Shown here: piece after piece, positions 40,555-49,190 of the stretch | Layout of the letters: each line of letters opens with the position of its first letter | How positions within the stretch are numbered: the first letter of the stretch is position 1 | NCBI RefSeq assembly: GCF_039729195.1 | Contig: NZ_CP155796.1 | Span: 1 to 64,000 of the forward strand | Direction of reading: 5' to 3' | Length of the DNA stretch: 64,000 bases | Origin: Mycobacterium sp. DL | Lineage (GTDB): Bacteria; Actinomycetota; Actinomycetes; Mycobacteriales; Mycobacteriaceae | Program-made: the position numbers and the translations under genes | The notes under the pieces: generated by a model | What the model saw: the letters and a program-made list of their open reading frames with translations, nothing else | Told to the model about the DNA's origin: nothing | Database searches by the model: none

Positions 40555-41364
40555 TCAGCGGAACGACTGGTGGGGCGGCGCGAATCCGGGGTTTGCCAGC
40601 GCGGTTGCGGTGGCGCTGCCGATCGGGCCGTTCTCGTCGACCAAAACCGCGGTGCCGGTGGCGACGCCGGCATGGCTGGAGTGGGTGAGGGCGGCGAGGC
40701 CGAGGTACGGACCTTCGGGCAGGCGGCTCAGCGTCAAGGTGTAGTCGGCGTTGATGAACTGCAGTCCGTCCGCGTCGAAGTGGGTCAGCGAGCTTGCGAT
40801 GTCCCCGGCCATGGCGGCGCGGGTGAAGGGGCTCAACGGCTCACCGTCGACCAACGGGATCAGGTCACGGGTCCACACGTATTTCGGGCCGTCGTGCGCC
40901 CACCCCGCCAGCCCGAGGCTGGGGGTGTCTCCGTTGTTGCCGTAGGTCCAGATCAGGGTCACCGCGCCGTCGGGGATCGGGTTCGGTACCGCCGGTGGCG
41001 ACGGCATGGGCACCGTCGTCGACCATCGTCGGCCGGATGGTTGCTCGCCGCGCCGCAGGAACAGCGCGGAGGCGCGGGCGACGACGGTGTCCGCCTGCGA
41101 CATGGTCGCTTCCACCAACTTGAGCCGCCGGCCCTCCCGACTGATCTGGGTGTGAACTCGCACCGGCGCCAGAGCGGCAGGCCGAAACAGGTCGACGGTG
41201 AGGCGGGCCGGTTGCATCTCGGGGTCGCCGGCGTCGCGTTCGACGACGCACCCGAGGAGGCCACCGACGTAGTTGCCGCTGATGGTCTGTCCCCACGGAC
41301 CCTGCGCCAGCTCGGTGGGTGCGAACCGGTCACCGTCAGGGACGAAGAATGCCCGAGTTGTCAC
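40555..41364 (-). CDS. Acyl-CoA thioesterase-like double hotdog protein
   Basis: The 269-aa product has two hotdog halves: an N-terminal WGQTISGNYVGGLLG segment and a C-terminal segment with YTLTLSRLPEGPYLGLA and AVLVDENGPIGSATATALAN. This is the TesB-like thioesterase pattern. It probably hydrolyses acyl-CoA. It starts at GTG 41364. The GNAT gene begins upstream on the same strand 10 nt away, so they may be cotranscribed. Confidence 0.82.
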   Translation of the reverse strand: MTTRAFFVPDGDRFAPTELAQGPWGQTISGNYVGGLLGCVVERDAGDPEMQPARLTVDLFRPAALAPVRVHTQISREGRRLKLVEATMSQADTVVARASALFLRRGEQPSGRRWSTTVPMPSPPAVPNPIPDGAVTLIWTYGNNGDTPSLGLAGWAHDGPKYVWTRDLIPLVDGEPLSPFTRAAMAGDIASSLTHFDADGLQFINADYTLTLSRLPEGPYLGLAALTHSSHAGVATGTAVLVDENGPIGSATATALANPGFAPPHQSFR

Positions 41365-41374
41365 CGGGCAGACG

Positions 41375-41719
41375 TTAGCGCTTCGACAGCAACCGTTTGA
41401 CGTCGGTGGTGATCGGGTCCACGACGTCGGAGTACTCGAGGTGCTTCTCGACGTAGGCCGCGACCATAGGACAGACCGGGACGATCCGCAGCCCGGCTGC
41501 CTTCGTGGCGTTCAGCGCCTCCGCGATCAGGATCGTCGCCAGGCCACGCCCACCGAACTCCTCGTCGACCTCGGTGTGCGGAAAGATCCGCTGGTTTCCC
41601 TGGTCTGTCGAGTGGTCGAGGAACTCGGTGAAGCCGACCTTCTGCCCGTCGACGGAGATGCTGAATCGGTCCGACTCGGCGGTCACCTCGGTGGGGGCGC
41701 CGGTCTTGTCTGTGGTCAT
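41375..41719 (-). CDS. Small GNAT-type N-acetyltransferase (YjdJ class)
   Basis: The 114-aa product has the short GNAT fold: RIFPHTEVDEEFGGRGLATILIAEAL, with acetyl-CoA loop GGRGLA, and AAGLRIVPVCPMVAAYVEKH. These match the small N-acetyltransferase family that lacks a long N-terminus. The substrate is unknown. It lies 10 nt upstream of the thioesterase-like gene and 19 nt below the pirin gene on the same strand. Confidence 0.85.
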   Translation of the reverse strand: MTTDKTGAPTEVTAESDRFSISVDGQKVGFTEFLDHSTDQGNQRIFPHTEVDEEFGGRGLATILIAEALNATKAAGLRIVPVCPMVAAYVEKHLEYSDVVDPITTDVKRLLSKR

Positions 41720-41738
41720 GTTCCGAGTTATACCCAGT

Positions 41739-42704
41739 TCAGCGCGCGGGGTTGCTCCGCGGTCGCAATCTGCCGTTGGGCAGAGGGGGCGCAGGCAGCC
41801 TTGTCACCTTGCCTTCGTAGCCGTCGACGGCGCCGAACCGGGTGTCGTGGTTCTGCCACTGCTCCCGGTAGGCCGCGATGTCGTCATGGCTGCGGCCGAC
41901 GAAGTTCCACCACATCACGAGCTGCTCGTCGAACGGCGTCCCGCCGAGCAGCACTGCCCGCGCGGGTCCGTCGCCGCGATTGGCCAGATGCAGCCCGCCG
42001 TGACCGGGGCCCTGGTAGGCCAGGTCGGCCACCCTAAGTGTGGAGCCGCACGCTTCCACCGTGCCCTGGTCGAGCAGCACGCCGTGCTCGAAGGTCTCGT
42101 CGATGTCGAGCGTCACCTCCGCGCCGGGTTCGAGGTCGAGCTGCGCGCCGAGCAACGGTGTGAAGGTGTGGACCGGTGAGCGGTCACCTTCGAGTTCGCC
42201 GAGAAACACCCGCACGGTCACACCGCCCGCAGAATGGGGCCGCGGAGCGTAGTGCGCAAAGTCGCGGTCACTCTGGCGGGCGGCGTCGGGCAGCGCCACC
42301 CAGAGCTGGACCCCGTGCAGCACGGTGGTATTCGCGGTCGACACCTCTGAATGGCAGATCCCCGCACCCGCGGTCATCAGGTTCAGCTCGCCTGGCCGCA
42401 CCATGGCGTGAACGCCTGCGCTGTCCCGGTGCTCGACCTCGCCGCTGAACAACCAACTCACCGTCTGCAGACCGGTGTGCGGATGCGGGGGCACATCCAT
42501 CCCGGGGCCTGCACTGACGTCGTGCGGGCCGTAATGGTCGGCGAAACACCAGGCGCCGATCAGCGAGCGTTCCCGCTGAGGCAGGGTGCGACGGACCCGG
42601 ATCGCCCGGGGGCCTCCCAGTGGCACGTCACGCGGGTGCAGAACACCATCGAATGACGAAGCGACACAGTCGACTTCAGCGGGTGCAGCGTCGGTGTTGC
42701 TCAT
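41739..42704 (-). CDS. Pirin-family protein
   Basis: The 321-aa product is a bicupin pirin with metal-binding motif PPHPHTGLQTVSWLFSGEVEHRDS and HSEVS near residue 118, matching the His/His/His/Glu iron site. Some pirins oxidise quercetin; others bind regulators. ATG 42704 overlaps the EVE gene stop by 4 nt (ATGA), so the two are coupled. The C-terminal part after about 270 is atypical and Pro/Arg-rich. Confidence 0.9.
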   Translation of the reverse strand: MSNTDAAPAEVDCVASSFDGVLHPRDVPLGGPRAIRVRRTLPQRERSLIGAWCFADHYGPHDVSAGPGMDVPPHPHTGLQTVSWLFSGEVEHRDSAGVHAMVRPGELNLMTAGAGICHSEVSTANTTVLHGVQLWVALPDAARQSDRDFAHYAPRPHSAGGVTVRVFLGELEGDRSPVHTFTPLLGAQLDLEPGAEVTLDIDETFEHGVLLDQGTVEACGSTLRVADLAYQGPGHGGLHLANRGDGPARAVLLGGTPFDEQLVMWWNFVGRSHDDIAAYREQWQNHDTRFGAVDGYEGKVTRLPAPPLPNGRLRPRSNPAR

Positions 42705-43144
42705 GTGACCACAGTAGTCTCCTCTGCTGTCGACAGGACCATCGCAGACCGGATGACCTCGAGGTCGTGGTCGTCGATACGGAACACCCCGAAGCGGAAC
42801 TTGTAACCCCAACGCGCCTTGTCCTCGATGAAGTCCAGCTGCTCGATCAGCGGCCGGATCGGCGTCTCGGTGCAGGCCAGGAAATCGACGTTGCGCCGCC
42901 ACGGTTGGAAATCGGCAGATATGTCCACTTGATACGGCTCGTCGTCGACGACCTGGCCGATCGCGGTGAACGCCTGCAGTGCAGCACCGTCGGGGTGCGC
43001 GGTCTTGGGCGAATAGAAGATGATCCAGTCGCCGCGTTCCATCCTGCGCAACATGTGCGGCTTGCCGTGATTGGCCTGTGTGAATCGACCCTGCACCCCT
43101 CGCGCGACGTGGTCGCGGCTGACGGTGTTGATCCAGTTCGTCAT
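42701..43144 (-). CDS. EVE-domain protein
   Basis: The 147-aa product is a single EVE (PUA-like) domain: MTNWINTVSRDHVARGVQGRF, RRMERGDWIIFYSPK and FTAIGQVVDDEPYQ. EVE proteins bind modified bases in DNA or RNA. It heads the minus-strand string EVE-pirin-GNAT-thioesterase. ATG 43144 is supported by the conserved NWINTVS. The function here is unknown. Confidence 0.9.
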   Translation of the reverse strand: MTNWINTVSRDHVARGVQGRFTQANHGKPHMLRRMERGDWIIFYSPKTAHPDGAALQAFTAIGQVVDDEPYQVDISADFQPWRRNVDFLACTETPIRPLIEQLDFIEDKARWGYKFRFGVFRIDDHDLEVIRSAMVLSTAEETTVVT

Positions 43145-43216
43145 GGTTCGACGTTATGCCGGTGTACCGACAGTCCGACACCCCCGCGACGCAGCCTGTG
43201 GATAGAGTCTGAGCGC

Positions 43217-43486
43217 ATGGGCGACGGCGGGTTGACGGCGGAGGAACTGCGCGGCATCACCTTCGAGAAGCCGGCCTGGCCCAAGCGCGGATACCACGAG
43301 AAGTCGGTCAACGATTTCCTCGCACTGGCGTCACGCCGGCTCGACGGCAAGGGGCACCTCTCCGCGGCCGACGTCCGTGCCGTGCGCTTCAACAAGCCGC
43401 CGTTCGGCAAGCGTGGTTACGACGAACACCAGGTGGATGCCGTGCTCGCCGAGATCGCCGCCGCCATCGAGCTTCTCGATACCTGA
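43217..43486 (+). CDS. Small protein with two DivIVA-like repeats
   Basis: The 89-aa product has two copies of the DivIVA N-terminal motif: LRGITFEKPAWPKRGYHEKSVNDFL and VRAVRFNKPPFGKRGYDEHQVDAVL. There is no coiled coil or long tail. DivIVA motifs bind curved membrane and polar complexes. ATG 43217 lies 7 nt after TAGAGT (43204-43209), suggesting a leaderless transcript. It is divergent from the EVE gene. Confidence 0.85.
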   Translation: MGDGGLTAEELRGITFEKPAWPKRGYHEKSVNDFLALASRRLDGKGHLSAADVRAVRFNKPPFGKRGYDEHQVDAVLAEIAAAIELLDT

Positions 43487-43568
43487 CCGGGGCGGCATTG
43501 TCTGGTCGCTCACAACGCACATGGTCCGCGCCGGAAGGGGAACCCGGCAACCAACAGGAGGATGCCTG

Positions 43569-44027
43569 ATGAGCGACGGACAGAACGAAGCGCCGGTACG
43601 CCGGACCGAGAACGTCACCAGCGCGCCGGTGCTGCTGTACGACGGAGTGTGCGGCGTCTGCAACAGCGCGGTACAGACGATCTTGCGATTCGACCGTGAC
43701 GGCACCATGCAATTCGCGGCGCTCGACAGCGATGTCGCCAGGGGCGTCATCGCTCGCCATCCCCAGCTGGCCGACGTGGACTCGGTGGTGTTCGTCGAAT
43801 ACCTCGGCGAGCCCGCTGAGCGGATCGCCATCAAGTCGGCCGCAGCACTGCGGGTGGCCGACTACCTCGGCGGACCGTGGCGCGCGTTCCGGGCGGCCGG
43901 ACTCATCCCGCAGACGGCGCGCGACCGGCTCTACGACGGCTTCGCCCGGATCCGTTACCGCGTCTTCGGAACCCACGACACTTGCCCCATCCCGGCGCCT
44001 GAGGTACGCGCGCGTTTCCTGGGCTGA
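43569..44027 (+). CDS. DCC-family thiol oxidoreductase-like protein
   Basis: The 152-aa product has the DCC signature LLYDGVCGVCNSAVQ with a CxxC pair and the segment LRFDRDGTMQFAALDS. It is similar to DUF393 proteins of unknown substrate. A strong AGGAGG (43556-43561) precedes ATG 43569. No signal peptide is seen. Confidence 0.9.
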   Translation: MSDGQNEAPVRRTENVTSAPVLLYDGVCGVCNSAVQTILRFDRDGTMQFAALDSDVARGVIARHPQLADVDSVVFVEYLGEPAERIAIKSAAALRVADYLGGPWRAFRAAGLIPQTARDRLYDGFARIRYRVFGTHDTCPIPAPEVRARFLG

Positions 44028-44058
44028 GCGTTCTGTAGTCGAAACGTACGTTAGGGGC

Positions 44059-45546
44059 ATGGCGCAACCGGCTGATCTGAGGATGGGGACCGCATCAGGT
44101 CGATGGGTCTTGCTGGCCACGGTCCTCGGTTCGGGAATAGTGATGATCGACAGCACCGTGGTGAACGTGGCACTGCCGCACATCGGTGAAGATCTCGGCG
44201 CCGGCTTCAGTGGTCTGCAGTGGACCATCAACGCCTACACGCTCACGTTGGCGGCACTGATCCTGCTCGGCGGATCTCTCGGTGACACGTTCGGGAGACG
44301 GCGGATCTTCCTGATCGGGGTCATCTGGTTCGCGGTGGCCTCCGCCGCCTGCGGGTTGGCGCAGAACATCGAGATGCTGATCGCGGCGCGGGCCTTGCAG
44401 GGCGTCGGTGGCGCGCTACTCACCCCGGGCAGCCTGGCGCTGATCTCGGCGTCGTTCTGCAAGGCAGACCGTGCTGCCGCGATCGGCGCATGGTCGGGTA
44501 TGGGTGGGCTGGCCGGGGCCGTGGGTCCGTTTGTCGGCGGCTATCTGGTGGACATCAGTTGGCGGGCGATCTTTCTCATCAATCTGCCGCTTGCTGCCAT
44601 CGTCGTCGCCGTGACCGTGCTGCGGGTGCCGGAGAGCCGGGACACTGAATCCGCACCGGGCCTCGACGTCAGCGGAACGATCCTGGCGGTGCTGGGGCTG
44701 GTCGGATTGACCTACGGGTTCACCGAACTCGCGAATCGGGGAGCCGCGGTGGATGCTCTCGTCGCGGTCGGCGTGGGCGTACTGGCGTTGGTGGTTTTTG
44801 TCGTGGTCGAGCGCCGGTCCCCTCATCCCCTGGTCCCGCCGTCCCTGTTCGCCAACGCGACCTTCCGGGTCGCCAACTCCATCACCCTGTTGATCTACGG
44901 CGCTCTCGGGGTGGTGTTCCTGCTCCTGGTACTGCAACTGCAGACGGTCGCCGGTTTCAGTCCTATCGCCGCCGGGACGGCACTGCTCCCCGTGACGGCC
45001 GTCATGCTGGTGTTCTCGTCGCGGGCCGGCGCTCTTGCCGGACGGATCGGGCCGCGACTGCCGATGACCCTCGGTCCGTTGCTCGCCGCCGCGGGGGTGC
45101 TGATGATGCTCCGCATCGGCCCGACCGCGTCGTGGCTCGTGGATGTCCTGCCTGCGGCGCTGCTGTTCGGTGCCGGCCTCGCCCTCGTCGTCGCGCCACT
45201 GACCGCGTCGGTACTCGATGCCGCCCCAGACCATCTGGCGGGTTCGGCCTCCGGAGTGAACAACGCTGTCGCTCGCAGCGGAGGACTGATCGCGGTCGCC
45301 CTGATCCCAGGTCTCTCGGGCATCAGCGGTGCCGACTACTCCGATCCATCCACCTTCGATTCCGGGTTTCGCGTGGCGATGTCGATCTCAGCCGGGCTGC
45401 TTGTCGTCGCGTCCGCCATGGCAGTCGTCGGCCTGAGATCCCGTCCCGAAGCAGAGCCTGAGCGAGGCCGGATGCGCGTCGAAGAGAACGTCCACTGCCC
45501 GACTGTCGGCCCCTCGCTGCACCCGAGGCCGGACGCCGTAGGCTGA
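44059..45546 (+). CDS. EmrB/QacA-type MFS exporter (DHA2)
   Basis: The 495-aa product has 14 likely membrane helices, motif A GGSLGDTFGRRRIFLIG and the DHA2 signature WTINAYTLTLAAL. The N-terminal IDSTVVNVALP is typical of EmrB/QacA drug or metabolite exporters. ATG 44059 follows TACGTT, which may be a -10 of a leaderless transcript. Its substrate is unknown. The C-terminal end is hydrophilic. Confidence 0.92.
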   Translation: MAQPADLRMGTASGRWVLLATVLGSGIVMIDSTVVNVALPHIGEDLGAGFSGLQWTINAYTLTLAALILLGGSLGDTFGRRRIFLIGVIWFAVASAACGLAQNIEMLIAARALQGVGGALLTPGSLALISASFCKADRAAAIGAWSGMGGLAGAVGPFVGGYLVDISWRAIFLINLPLAAIVVAVTVLRVPESRDTESAPGLDVSGTILAVLGLVGLTYGFTELANRGAAVDALVAVGVGVLALVVFVVVERRSPHPLVPPSLFANATFRVANSITLLIYGALGVVFLLLVLQLQTVAGFSPIAAGTALLPVTAVMLVFSSRAGALAGRIGPRLPMTLGPLLAAAGVLMMLRIGPTASWLVDVLPAALLFGAGLALVVAPLTASVLDAAPDHLAGSASGVNNAVARSGGLIAVALIPGLSGISGADYSDPSTFDSGFRVAMSISAGLLVVASAMAVVGLRSRPEAEPERGRMRVEENVHCPTVGPSLHPRPDAVG

Positions 45547-45551
45547 TCTTC

Positions 45552-45574
45552 ATGTAGCACACCAGGTGCTACAT
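45552..45574. promoter_or_regulatory. VapBC operator, inverted repeat overlapping the -10 region
   Basis: ATGTAGCAC and its exact reverse complement flank a 5-nt spacer. The right half covers the likely -10 (TACATT, 45570-45575) and ends 8 nt before the vapB ATG. This fits an autoregulated toxin-antitoxin promoter. Confidence 0.75.
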
Positions 45575-45582
45575 TGGTTCGT

Positions 45583-45861
45583 ATGGAAGAGATCGGCGTC
45601 CGCGAATTGCGACAGCACGCGTCGCGATACCTCGCCCGTGTCGAAGCCGGCGAGGAACTCGGAGTGACCAACAACGGACGACTCGTCGCTCGACTGATCC
45701 CCGTGCATGCCGCCGCGCGTTCCCGCGAAGCCCTGATCGAAGCAGGTGCACTCATCCCAGCGACTCGCCCGCTGAACCTTCTCGAAGTCGCCGCAGAACC
45801 AGCACCAGACCAGGAACGCACATTGTCCGATGTGCTCGGCGAGATGCGCGACGAGCAGTGA
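45583..45861 (+). CDS. vapB: Type II antitoxin VapB (Phd/YefM-like)
   Basis: The 92-aa product begins [29 protein letters not shown] and continues [11 protein letters not shown], the Phd/YefM-type DNA-binding half of a VapB antitoxin. The C-terminal half, ending in [12 protein letters not shown], should bind VapC. ATG 45583 is 7 nt after TACATT, so the message may be leaderless. It overlaps vapC by 4 nt (GTGA). Confidence 0.9.
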   Translation: MEEIGVRELRQHASRYLARVEAGEELGVTNNGRLVARLIPVHAAARSREALIEAGALIPATRPLNLLEVAAEPAPDQERTLSDVLGEMRDEQ

Positions 45862-46268
45862 TCTACCTGGACACCTCTGCTCTGACCAAGTTGCTCGTCG
45901 TCGAGAACGAGACGTCCGACCTGCAGGCATGGCTCGCCGGGCAGATCGGCCAGGGCGAATACGCCGCCACCAGTGCGCTCGGCCGGGTCGAACTGATGAG
46001 AGTGGTTGCCCGCTATGGAGACCCGGGGCAAGTCGAGCGGGCCCGCTACCTACTCGACGGCCTAGACATCCTGCCGCTCACCGAACGGGTGATCGCGCTC
46101 GCGGAAACGATCGGCCCACCCACCCTGCGTTCTCTCGACGCCATCCACCTTGCGGCCGCCGCGCACATCGAGGCCGGGCTGACAGCGTTTGTCACGTACG
46201 ACCACCGCCTGCTGGCCGGCTGCCGTGACGTCGGTCTCGCCACGGCATCACCCGGTCGCACCGGGTGA
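45858..46268 (+). CDS. vapC: Type II toxin VapC (PIN ribonuclease)
   Basis: VapC toxins cleave tRNA or rRNA. The 136-aa PIN domain has the acidic active site Asp5 (YLDTSAL), Glu45 (RVELMR), Asp94 (LDAIHLA) and Asp115 (TYDHRL). It starts at GTG 45858, overlapping the vapB stop. All catalytic acids are present, so the toxin looks active. Confidence 0.92.
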   Translation: MIYLDTSALTKLLVVENETSDLQAWLAGQIGQGEYAATSALGRVELMRVVARYGDPGQVERARYLLDGLDILPLTERVIALAETIGPPTLRSLDAIHLAAAAHIEAGLTAFVTYDHRLLAGCRDVGLATASPGRTG

Positions 46269-46303
46269 TCTGACTCGCGCTTGGTCGTATTGCTCCGCTG
46301 CGA

Positions 46304-46330
46304 TTCCTCGTGAGGTATTCCTGAGAGGAA
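46304..46330. promoter_or_regulatory. Nested inverted repeats upstream of the CYP125-like gene
   Basis: An outer repeat TTCCTC/GAGGAA (46304-46309, 46325-46330) encloses two small ones, CCTC-GT-GAGG (46306-46315) and TTCCT-GAG-AGGAA (46318-46330), 21-47 nt upstream of the P450 start. It could be an operator or a leader hairpin. It does not match the KstR consensus. Confidence 0.4.
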
Positions 46331-46350
46331 GAGTTAGAGAGGGTGCGTTC

Positions 46351-47586
46351 ATGCCTACTCCACTGTTGCCGCCGGGCTTCGACTTCACCGATCCCGACAT
46401 CTATGCCCAACGGTTGCCGGTGCAGGAACTGGCTGAACTGCGCCGCACCGAACCTATTTGGTGGAACGCTCAGCCCCTCGACGTCGGCGGTTTCGCCGAC
46501 GGCGGCTATTGGGTGGTCACCAAGCACCGTGACGTGCGTGAGGTGTCCCTGCGCAGTGACGTGTTCTCCTCGGCCGAGAAGTCGGTGGTGCCGCGCTACA
46601 AGGAGACCGGAGGCGGTGGCCAGATCGAGGCCGGCCGGGCGTCGATGATCATGATGGACGAACCGGAGCACACCCGACTGCGCCGCATCATCTCGCGAGG
46701 ATTCACCCCGCGGGCCGTCGAGCGGTTGCGTGCCGAACTGAGTGAGCGCGCACAGCGCATTGCCGCAGACGCGGCCGGGCTGTCGTCGGGCGACTTCGTT
46801 CGGCAGGTGGCGTGCGAGCTGCCGCTGCAGGCGATCGCCGGTCTGCTGGGGGTGCCGCTGGAGGACCGCGGCAAGCTGTTCGACTGGAGCAACCAGATGA
46901 TCGGCAACGAGGATCCCGAGTTCGCCGAGTACGACTCGCTCGGATCGGCTGCCGAGTTGATGTGGTACGCAATGCAGTTGGCGGCACGCAAGGCCGAAGA
47001 TCCGGGAGACGACATCGTCAGCGCGTTGGTCGACGCCGACGCCGACGGCCAACTCACCGACGCCGAATTCGGGATGTTCGTCGTCACGCTGACGATCGCG
47101 GGCAACGAGACGACGCGGCAGTCCATCACGCAGGGCATGATGGCGTTCGCCGACTTCCCGGAGCAGTGGGAGCTGTTCAAGGAGCGGCGGCCGAAGACCG
47201 CCGCTGACGAGATCATCCGCTGGGCGTCACCGATCAATGCGTTCCAGCGCACCGCCCTGGCGGACACCGAACTCGGGGGAGTGCGGATCAAGAAGGGGCA
47301 GCGGCTGGTGTTGTTCTACCGGTCGGCGAACTTCGACGAAGAGATCTTCGACGACCCGTGCAGCTTCGACATCCTCCGAGATCCCAACCCGCACCTCGGG
47401 TTCGGCGGCACCGGCGCGCACTACTGCGTCGGCGCCAGCCTGGCGCGGATGACGATCGACCTGATGTTCAACGCGATCGCCGATCACCTTCCCGATCTGC
47501 GGCCGATCGGCGAACCCGAACGTCTGCGATCGAGCATGATCAACGGCATCAAACACTGGCAGGTCGACTACACCGGGAGTTGTTGA
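46351..47586 (+). CDS. CYP125-like cytochrome P450 (probable sterol side-chain hydroxylase)
   Basis: The 411-aa product closely resembles mycobacterial CYP125 from memory: N-terminus LPPGFDFTDPDIYAQRLPV, SRGFTPRAVERL, I-helix AGNETTRQSITQGMMAF (Thr254, Thr255), ExxR in DEIIRW and heme loop FGGTGAHYCVG with Cys359. CYP125 oxidises the terminal methyl of cholesterol-like side chains to a carboxylate. ATG 46351 follows GAGAGGG; the longer frame upstream is spurious. It is convergent with the CoA ligase, overlapping by 19 nt. It is a likely paralog of the core CYP125A1. Confidence 0.9.
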   Translation: MPTPLLPPGFDFTDPDIYAQRLPVQELAELRRTEPIWWNAQPLDVGGFADGGYWVVTKHRDVREVSLRSDVFSSAEKSVVPRYKETGGGGQIEAGRASMIMMDEPEHTRLRRIISRGFTPRAVERLRAELSERAQRIAADAAGLSSGDFVRQVACELPLQAIAGLLGVPLEDRGKLFDWSNQMIGNEDPEFAEYDSLGSAAELMWYAMQLAARKAEDPGDDIVSALVDADADGQLTDAEFGMFVVTLTIAGNETTRQSITQGMMAFADFPEQWELFKERRPKTAADEIIRWASPINAFQRTALADTELGGVRIKKGQRLVLFYRSANFDEEIFDDPCSFDILRDPNPHLGFGGTGAHYCVGASLARMTIDLMFNAIADHLPDLRPIGEPERLRSSMINGIKHWQVDYTGSC

Positions 47587-49172
47587 CCGCGCGCACCAGA
47601 GACGACGGTGTAGGACCGGGTGCGCTCGGGGCGTTCCCACAGCACTCCGCCGTCGCCCGTGACGCCTGCTCTGATCAGTTCGCGCTTGAGGATCTTGTTG
47701 GTGGCAGTCTGCGGCAGCGTCGTGTTGAGACGGACGAACCGTGGCCAACCCTTGGGGGACAGATCTTCCTGGGCGCCGAGGAAGCCCTCGAACTCCGCCG
47801 GGCTGAGGTCGGCGCCGTCATTGAGCACCACTGCCGCCATGATCTGGTCGCCGACGTGAGGGTCGGGCACCGCGTAGACGGCCACCTGGTTGATCTGCGG
47901 CAGCCTGAGCAGGATGCGTTCGATCGGTGCGGCGGCGAGGTTCTCGCCGTCGACACGCATCCAGTCGGTGGTGCGTCCCGCAAGGTAGATCCAGCCCTCG
48001 GCGTCCCGGTAGGCGAGGTCCCCGGACCAGTACATGCCGTGGCGCATTCGCTCGTTGGTGGCGTCGGGGTCGTTGTAGTAGCCGCCGAACGCGCCGCCAC
48101 CGGTGGTGTTGACCAGTTCGCCGACGGCGTCGTCGAAGTTGGCCAGGGCACCGGTGTCATCGAATTCAGCTGTGGCGCATTCGGTCACGGTGTCGGCGCG
48201 GTAGACCGCCACGCCGTCCCAGCCCTTACCGATGGACCCTGGTGGGGTGCCGTCCTCGCGCACCACGATGACCGCGAACTCGCTGGAGCCGAAGCCGTCC
48301 ATCACCCGGCAGCCGAACCGCCGGGCGAAGTCGTCGATGTCACGGTCGGCGGCCTCGTTCCCGAACGCGACACGCAGTGTGTTGTCGGCGTCGTCGGGTT
48401 GCTCATGAGTACCCAGTACCAGCGCCAACGGCTTGCCGACGTAGTTGACGTAGGTGACGCCGTAGCGGCGGATGTCAGTGAGGAACCGTGATGCCGAGAA
48501 CCTGGCCGGCACCATCGCCGCGCCACTGCAGACGGCCACCGACCAACCGGCCGCGACACCGTTCGAATGGAACAGCGGCATCGACAGATAGCAGACGTCG
48601 GCGGGGGTCACCTCGAGTTGCAGGACCAGACTGCTGCCGCTGAGCACCGCCATCACGTGGGCGAACGGGACAGCCTTGGGGTTGCCGCTGGTGCCTGAGG
48701 TGAAGATCAGCATCAGCGGGTCGGTGGCGGCGACCTCGCGGTGCGGCACCAGAGGCCCGGCAGACCGGACCGCATCGACGTAGGTCGCCGAGGTCACGTC
48801 GAGGACCGTGATGCCCGACAGATCCAGCTCCGCCAGCAGTCCCGCATGTTCCGAATCGATCAGCAGCAGTTGGCAATCCGCGCGCCGGATGTCGGCGAGC
48901 AGCCCCTCGCCGCGGCGGGTGGTGTTGATGCCGCACAGCACATATCCGCCGAGGGCGGCCGCGGCCATCGAGCGCAGCATCTCAGGAGTGTTGCCGAGCA
49001 GCACCCCGACATGAAGCGGACGGGCGGGGTCGGCCATCCCGATCAGCGCCGCCGCCTCGGCTGACGCTTCCGCGAGGTGTTCGCGCCACGTCCAGGTCCG
49101 GTCCTCGCACACGACGGCGGGGGAGTCGTCGTGCAGGCGGTCGCGCAGGATCTGCTGAACGGTTTCATGCAC
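47568..49172 (-). CDS. FadD17-like acyl-CoA ligase
   Basis: The 534-aa product is an adenylate-forming ligase with the ATP motif LIFTSGTSGNPKAVP, the GYY/SGD acid loop YWSGDLAYRDAEGWIYLAGR and a C-terminal NKILKREL whose Lys should be catalytic. Many blocks (GVLLGNTPE, RRYGVTYVNYVGKP, VMDGFGSSE) agree with M. tuberculosis FadD17, a ligase for steroid side-chain acids. It is the last gene of the hydrolase-monooxygenase-ligase operon. It probably activates the acid made by the neighbouring P450. Confidence 0.87.
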   Translation of the reverse strand: MHETVQQILRDRLHDDSPAVVCEDRTWTWREHLAEASAEAAALIGMADPARPLHVGVLLGNTPEMLRSMAAAALGGYVLCGINTTRRGEGLLADIRRADCQLLLIDSEHAGLLAELDLSGITVLDVTSATYVDAVRSAGPLVPHREVAATDPLMLIFTSGTSGNPKAVPFAHVMAVLSGSSLVLQLEVTPADVCYLSMPLFHSNGVAAGWSVAVCSGAAMVPARFSASRFLTDIRRYGVTYVNYVGKPLALVLGTHEQPDDADNTLRVAFGNEAADRDIDDFARRFGCRVMDGFGSSEFAVIVVREDGTPPGSIGKGWDGVAVYRADTVTECATAEFDDTGALANFDDAVGELVNTTGGGAFGGYYNDPDATNERMRHGMYWSGDLAYRDAEGWIYLAGRTTDWMRVDGENLAAAPIERILLRLPQINQVAVYAVPDPHVGDQIMAAVVLNDGADLSPAEFEGFLGAQEDLSPKGWPRFVRLNTTLPQTATNKILKRELIRAGVTGDGGVLWERPERTRSYTVVSGARGQQLPV

Positions 49173-49190
49173 GGGGCGCCTCCTCAGGGG

